DNA of 7,938 bases from JANXLS01 sp038227045 (lineage in GTDB: Bacteria; Planctomycetota; SZUA-567; H5-PLA8). The notes below the pieces were generated by a model. That model was not told the origin of the DNA. It made no database searches and saw nothing but the letters and a program-made list of their open reading frames with translations. Shown here piece by piece: positions 5,461 to 7,938 of the stretch. Positions within the stretch are counted from its first letter, which is position 1; each line of letters starts with the position of its first letter. A program made the position numbers and the translations under genes. The stretch is from positions 1 through 7,938 of the forward strand of contig JBBRQD010000184.1 of the NCBI GenBank assembly GCA_038227045.1, given 5' to 3'.

Positions 5461-6693
5461 TTGAACGATTCCTCCACGCACTATTCCCTGGTCTTGATCG
5501 GGCGCTATCCTGGCAAGGACATGCCCGTCGCTCAAGCTCTCGCCCGCTGCATGGGACGCGACGAGTTGTGGGGCTTGCGCATCGTCTCGGCCGCGCCGAT
5601 CGTTTTTTTTGAAAAACTCACCAGCACACTGGCCGAACAGTTCGAAGACGCGCTCGCCGAGGTCGCCGAAGCGGGGTGTCGTTTCGAAATTCAACCCGGC
5701 ACCAACCCGTCTCTCCCCAAAGTCGGCTGGTCCAATCCGCCAAAAATCAACGGACTCACCCTCGCCGAAATCGCACTCGGCATCGAACCGCACGCCGCGC
5801 AAGCGGCGCCGCCGTCCAATCCGTCCGCGCACGCCATGCAGCCCGCATCCAATTCGCCGCCGGAAAACGCGTTGCAAACCACCGCGACACTGTTGCTGCC
5901 GTGTCCTTACACCGGACAGAAAATCAAGCTGACGATCTCCGTCGCCCTCAGCCGCGCGGAAAGCGGCTCCGCGTTGAACATCACCGCCTCGGCCGCGACG
6001 CCAGTCGGGCGCCAGCCCGATAGATCCGCGAACGCCGCATCCGGCAGCATCATCCTGCCGGATATCACGCAGCTCCGGCGATCCGGAGGCAATCCGCAAC
6101 TGCGCAAGTCCGGGCCGAACAACTCCGTTTTTTCGGAGAACGAACGCAACAATCGCAAGACCGATTCTACATTCGCCGAATACGATGCTCCGCCGTTCCT
6201 GCATCCCGAATCCGTTTCGGTCAAATCAGAAGCATGGAGCAGTAAAACACCGGCCGAAATTCCGCTTCCGGATGTGCCCGAGGTACCGTCCACCGGCAAG
6301 CTTCCCGGAAAGCCGGCCACGGCGGCGAATCGACCGCTTCCGCTCGAAGGCCCGGCCATGGACATCTCAGCGTTCGAAGCGAGTCTGGGCGTCAAAGCGC
6401 ACGATTCCACGCCGGAGGTTTTTTCCAAATCGGCCGACTTGGATGCCGATGACAGCCTGGCGGACGATCCCGACAGCGAGTCGATTCTCTGCTCCGTTTT
6501 CATCGAACGCAGCAGCAGCCCGGTCGTCCATGAACTCGTCGCCGAACTGCACGGCATTCCCGAATTCGAAGCTTCCGAAATGTGCGTCAGCGGCAATGTC
6601 GCGCTGGCCGAAAACATTCCGCTCTTCGAAGCCAAGGACATCAAGCGCCGCTGCGCCGCCATAAACGTCTTCGCCCGCGTCATAAGAAACTAA
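5461..6693 (+). CDS. Unknown protein with two terminal L7/L12-C-terminal-like domains
   Basis: No named function is recognised. The 410-aa product starts at TTG with GAAGGGG at 5444-5450 (10-base spacer); the next ATG (codon 21) would cut into the first domain. Residues 8-77 follow the strand-helix-helix-strand pattern of the ribosomal L7/L12 C-terminal domain: SLVLIGR, then PVAQALARCMG, then LRIVSAAP, a helix ending EVAEAG, and CRFEI. Residues 342-410 repeat it in divergent form: SVFIER, PVVHELVAELHG, MCVSGN, a helix with DIKRRCAA, then VFARVI. Between them are a Pro/Ala/Ser-rich stretch (about 100-140), a short hydrophobic segment with LLLPCPYTGQ (Cys148) and alternating beta-like residues (145-180), and a long, probably disordered part that turns acidic at 325-340 (ADLDADDSLADD). 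There is no signal peptide or membrane helix, so it is likely cytoplasmic, perhaps a binding or scaffold protein. An eight-T run at 5603-5610 could invite slippage or a sequencing error, but the frame stays open. The stop codon lies within a repeat. Confidence 0.75.
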   Translation: MNDSSTHYSLVLIGRYPGKDMPVAQALARCMGRDELWGLRIVSAAPIVFFEKLTSTLAEQFEDALAEVAEAGCRFEIQPGTNPSLPKVGWSNPPKINGLTLAEIALGIEPHAAQAAPPSNPSAHAMQPASNSPPENALQTTATLLLPCPYTGQKIKLTISVALSRAESGSALNITASAATPVGRQPDRSANAASGSIILPDITQLRRSGGNPQLRKSGPNNSVFSENERNNRKTDSTFAEYDAPPFLHPESVSVKSEAWSSKTPAEIPLPDVPEVPSTGKLPGKPATAANRPLPLEGPAMDISAFEASLGVKAHDSTPEVFSKSADLDADDSLADDPDSESILCSVFIERSSSPVVHELVAELHGIPEFEASEMCVSGNVALAENIPLFEAKDIKRRCAAINVFARVIRN

Positions 6694-6717
6694 AGTGGCG
6701 GGACCGTCCCGGTCCCG
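6687..6717 (+). repeat. REP-like hairpin repeat, copy C, spanning the stop codon of the 5461 gene
   Basis: AAACTAAAGTGG (6687-6698) is identical to the start of copy B, and 22 of the first 25 bases agree. Behind the GTGG head a perfect 7-bp stem forms: CGGGACC (6699-6705) with GGTCCCG (6711-6717) around a five-base loop. The TAA at 6691-6693 is the gene's stop codon, so the shared repeat includes the last codon and the stop. No T-tract follows, so it is a poor intrinsic terminator by itself. Confidence 0.6.
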
Positions 6718-6821
6718 AAATCGCCGCGTTTAAGTAACGCTCAAAATCTTCATCCCATCCGCCGGAAAAAGTACCGCGACCGCAAGGAAGTGGTCATTCC
6801 GAAAAATGAAAAGAGCAATCG

Positions 6822-7817
6822 ATGACGCGCAATCGAAAGAACCTCATTTCCGGCTCATGTGCGATTCTGATAATTCTTGTTGTCTTTGTTCTTCAAATGC
6901 CAAAACGCTACGCGCCCGTCGCCCCGGTCCAAATCGATTCAACCGCATTAAGAGCGACCGTAGTCGTCCCAACACTCGACACTCCAATTCCCGAAGGCAA
7001 GTCGGCAGTGTGGTGCGCGGCATTTGAAATCGCCTGGAAGCAAGCTGAGAAGAACATCTTCAAAGGCCCGTGTCTCACGCAAAACGGAAAAGAAACCGCC
7101 GCACGCTTAACCGCCTCGGCAATTTCCGATGCGGATTTTGCACCAGCATCGCTGTTCGCCGCTGCCGGCGAACCCAAGATCGTCCAGCAAAAACTTAACG
7201 CCGAATTTCCCAAAATATTTCCCGGGAAATCCGTGCCCCAACTCACAGAGCAAAACGGCATTCTCGCGTACTCCGTCGTTAATTTAAGTGTTCCCTTTCA
7301 AATTCCGTTCTTTGAAAAGGACGCGCCTCTCGTGTTCACGGACGCCAGCGGAGCGAAGACTGCCGTGGGTTCGTTTGGAATCCGAGACCAGGACGACTAC
7401 GCCTATTATAAATTGCGTAACCAGGTCGGAGTTCTATTCGCCAAGCATGGCAAACAATATGAATTGTTGGAATTCGCACTCGACCTTTGCCGCACGTCCG
7501 ATCCATATCAAATCGTCGTCGCAGTCATTCCTCGGCAAGCAACGCTTTCTGCCGCATTGAACTATGTCAAGATTGGCCCCAAGGCTTCTGAGGAAGATAT
7601 CTTTTCCACTCAAGGCATTGGACCCAACGACGCCATGCTTATTCCCAATCAAACGTGGGAAATCGCGCACCATTTCAAAGACTTGACCGGCCCCATACTG
7701 AATCCCGGATTTGAGCAAACTCCGTTGGTCGATGCGTGCCAATTGCTTCGTTTTAAGTTGGATCGGAGTGGTGCGGAATTGGAGATATTGTCAAAAGGTG
7801 TGGATGAGCGAAATTGA
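6822..7817 (+). CDS. Membrane-anchored protein of unknown function with a WCAAFEIAW motif
   Basis: I do not recognise a function. The 331-aa product begins with a basic N-terminus (MTRNRKN) and a hydrophobic segment at about 8-26, a signal anchor or uncleaved signal peptide; no lipoprotein box is evident. The rest is soluble and presumably outside the cytoplasmic membrane. Visible landmarks are WCAAFEIAW (64-72), an alternating hydrophobic stretch SVVNLSVPFQIPFF near the middle, then VGSFGIRDQDD and, later, a QIVVAVIPRQATLSAAL segment. From memory this order (WC-A-F-x-x-AW, paired beta strands, F-G-I, then a strand with 'V.P..TL') recurs in uncharacterised proteins of several phyla; that needs a profile search. 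The ATG at 6822 has only a weak AAAAGAG upstream (6808-6814). Sampled lines of this gene are about 48-50% G+C, clearly below the gene before it, hinting at a different origin. The next start lies 75 bases on in the same direction, so the two may be co-transcribed. Confidence 0.72.
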   Translation: MTRNRKNLISGSCAILIILVVFVLQMPKRYAPVAPVQIDSTALRATVVVPTLDTPIPEGKSAVWCAAFEIAWKQAEKNIFKGPCLTQNGKETAARLTASAISDADFAPASLFAAAGEPKIVQQKLNAEFPKIFPGKSVPQLTEQNGILAYSVVNLSVPFQIPFFEKDAPLVFTDASGAKTAVGSFGIRDQDDYAYYKLRNQVGVLFAKHGKQYELLEFALDLCRTSDPYQIVVAVIPRQATLSAALNYVKIGPKASEEDIFSTQGIGPNDAMLIPNQTWEIAHHFKDLTGPILNPGFEQTPLVDACQLLRFKLDRSGAELEILSKGVDERN

Positions 7818-7860
7818 AAAGTGCGGCATATCCTTGGTGATCGAATCAAGATTACCAACC

Positions 7861-7875
7861 GGCCCACAGCGGGCC
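7861..7875. repeat. Small hairpin in the leader of the last gene
   Basis: GGCCC at 7861-7865 and GGGCC at 7871-7875 form a perfect 5-bp GC stem around ACAGC. It sits between the stop at 7817 and the ribosome site at 7878-7883. It has no T-tract, so leader structure is as likely as termination. Confidence 0.3.
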
Positions 7876-7891
7876 AGAAAGGATACGCCAC

Positions 7892-7938
7892 ATGAGTCAG
7901 GTTACGAATGTTGTGCCGTTTTCGCAAGCATCAAGCCG
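7892..7938 (+). CDS. Start of an unidentified gene (partial, cut by the window end)
   Basis: ATG at 7892 opens a frame running to the window edge (MSQVTNVVPFSQASS). It is preceded by AAAGGA at 7878-7883 with an 8-base spacer, one of the better ribosome sites here. The distance from the previous stop (74 bases) and the same orientation fit an operon with the membrane-anchored protein. Fifteen residues are too few to identify it; the start looks soluble, without a signal peptide in the visible part. Confidence 0.6.
   Translation, partial: MSQVTNVVPFSQASS

Noticed and set aside
5601..5612. Eight-T run as a programmed frameshift site in the 5461 gene
   Set aside because: The zero frame continues open through the rest of the domain and the gene, so nothing requires a frameshift.
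5907..6683. Long minus-strand open frame (258 codons) opposite the 5461 gene
   Set aside because: It could rival the unknown plus-strand gene, but it is Ser/Gly-rich without domains, and the plus-strand frame has a ribosome site and two matching domain-like ends.

Overview
The window looks like a piece of chromosome from an uncultured, probably Gram-negative bacterium with moderately high G+C. The style of several proteins (a secreted esterase-like hydrolase beginning 'LWP..PPG', and a Fpg-type glycosylase with a long tail after its zinc finger) reminds me of Planctomycetes, Verrucomicrobia and related lineages. That placement is an impression from memory, not a demonstrated one. There is no rRNA, tRNA, CRISPR array, transposase or phage gene.

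Layout. A probable gene start on the minus strand (1-45, product unknown) diverges from a plus-strand Fpg/Nei-family DNA glycosylase (167-1114). This is followed by an exported alpha/beta hydrolase (GTG start, 1198-2121), which converges on a minus-strand alanine racemase (2164-3564). A 399-base intergenic block (3565-3963) holds repeats and hairpins. Next is minus-strand folC (3964-5364, or from 5394). It diverges from a plus-strand gene of unknown function (TTG start, 5461-6693) whose two ends look like copies of one small domain resembling the C-terminal domain of ribosomal protein L7/L12. A membrane-anchored protein of unknown function (6822-7817) and the first 15 codons of another gene (7892 onward) close the window.

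The recognisable genes are housekeeping: oxidised-base repair, D-alanine supply for peptidoglycan, and folate synthesis/polyglutamylation. They do not form one pathway or a single operon; orientation changes between most neighbours.

The most interesting material is (a) a family of short GTGG-headed hairpin repeats resembling REP elements, two next to each other at 3804-3902 and one at 6687-6717, the last of which contains a stop codon; (b) the apparent internal duplication in the 5461-6693 protein; and (c) unusual residues at conserved sites in the alanine racemase and the glycosylase. I do not see a clear defence, mobile or secretion system.
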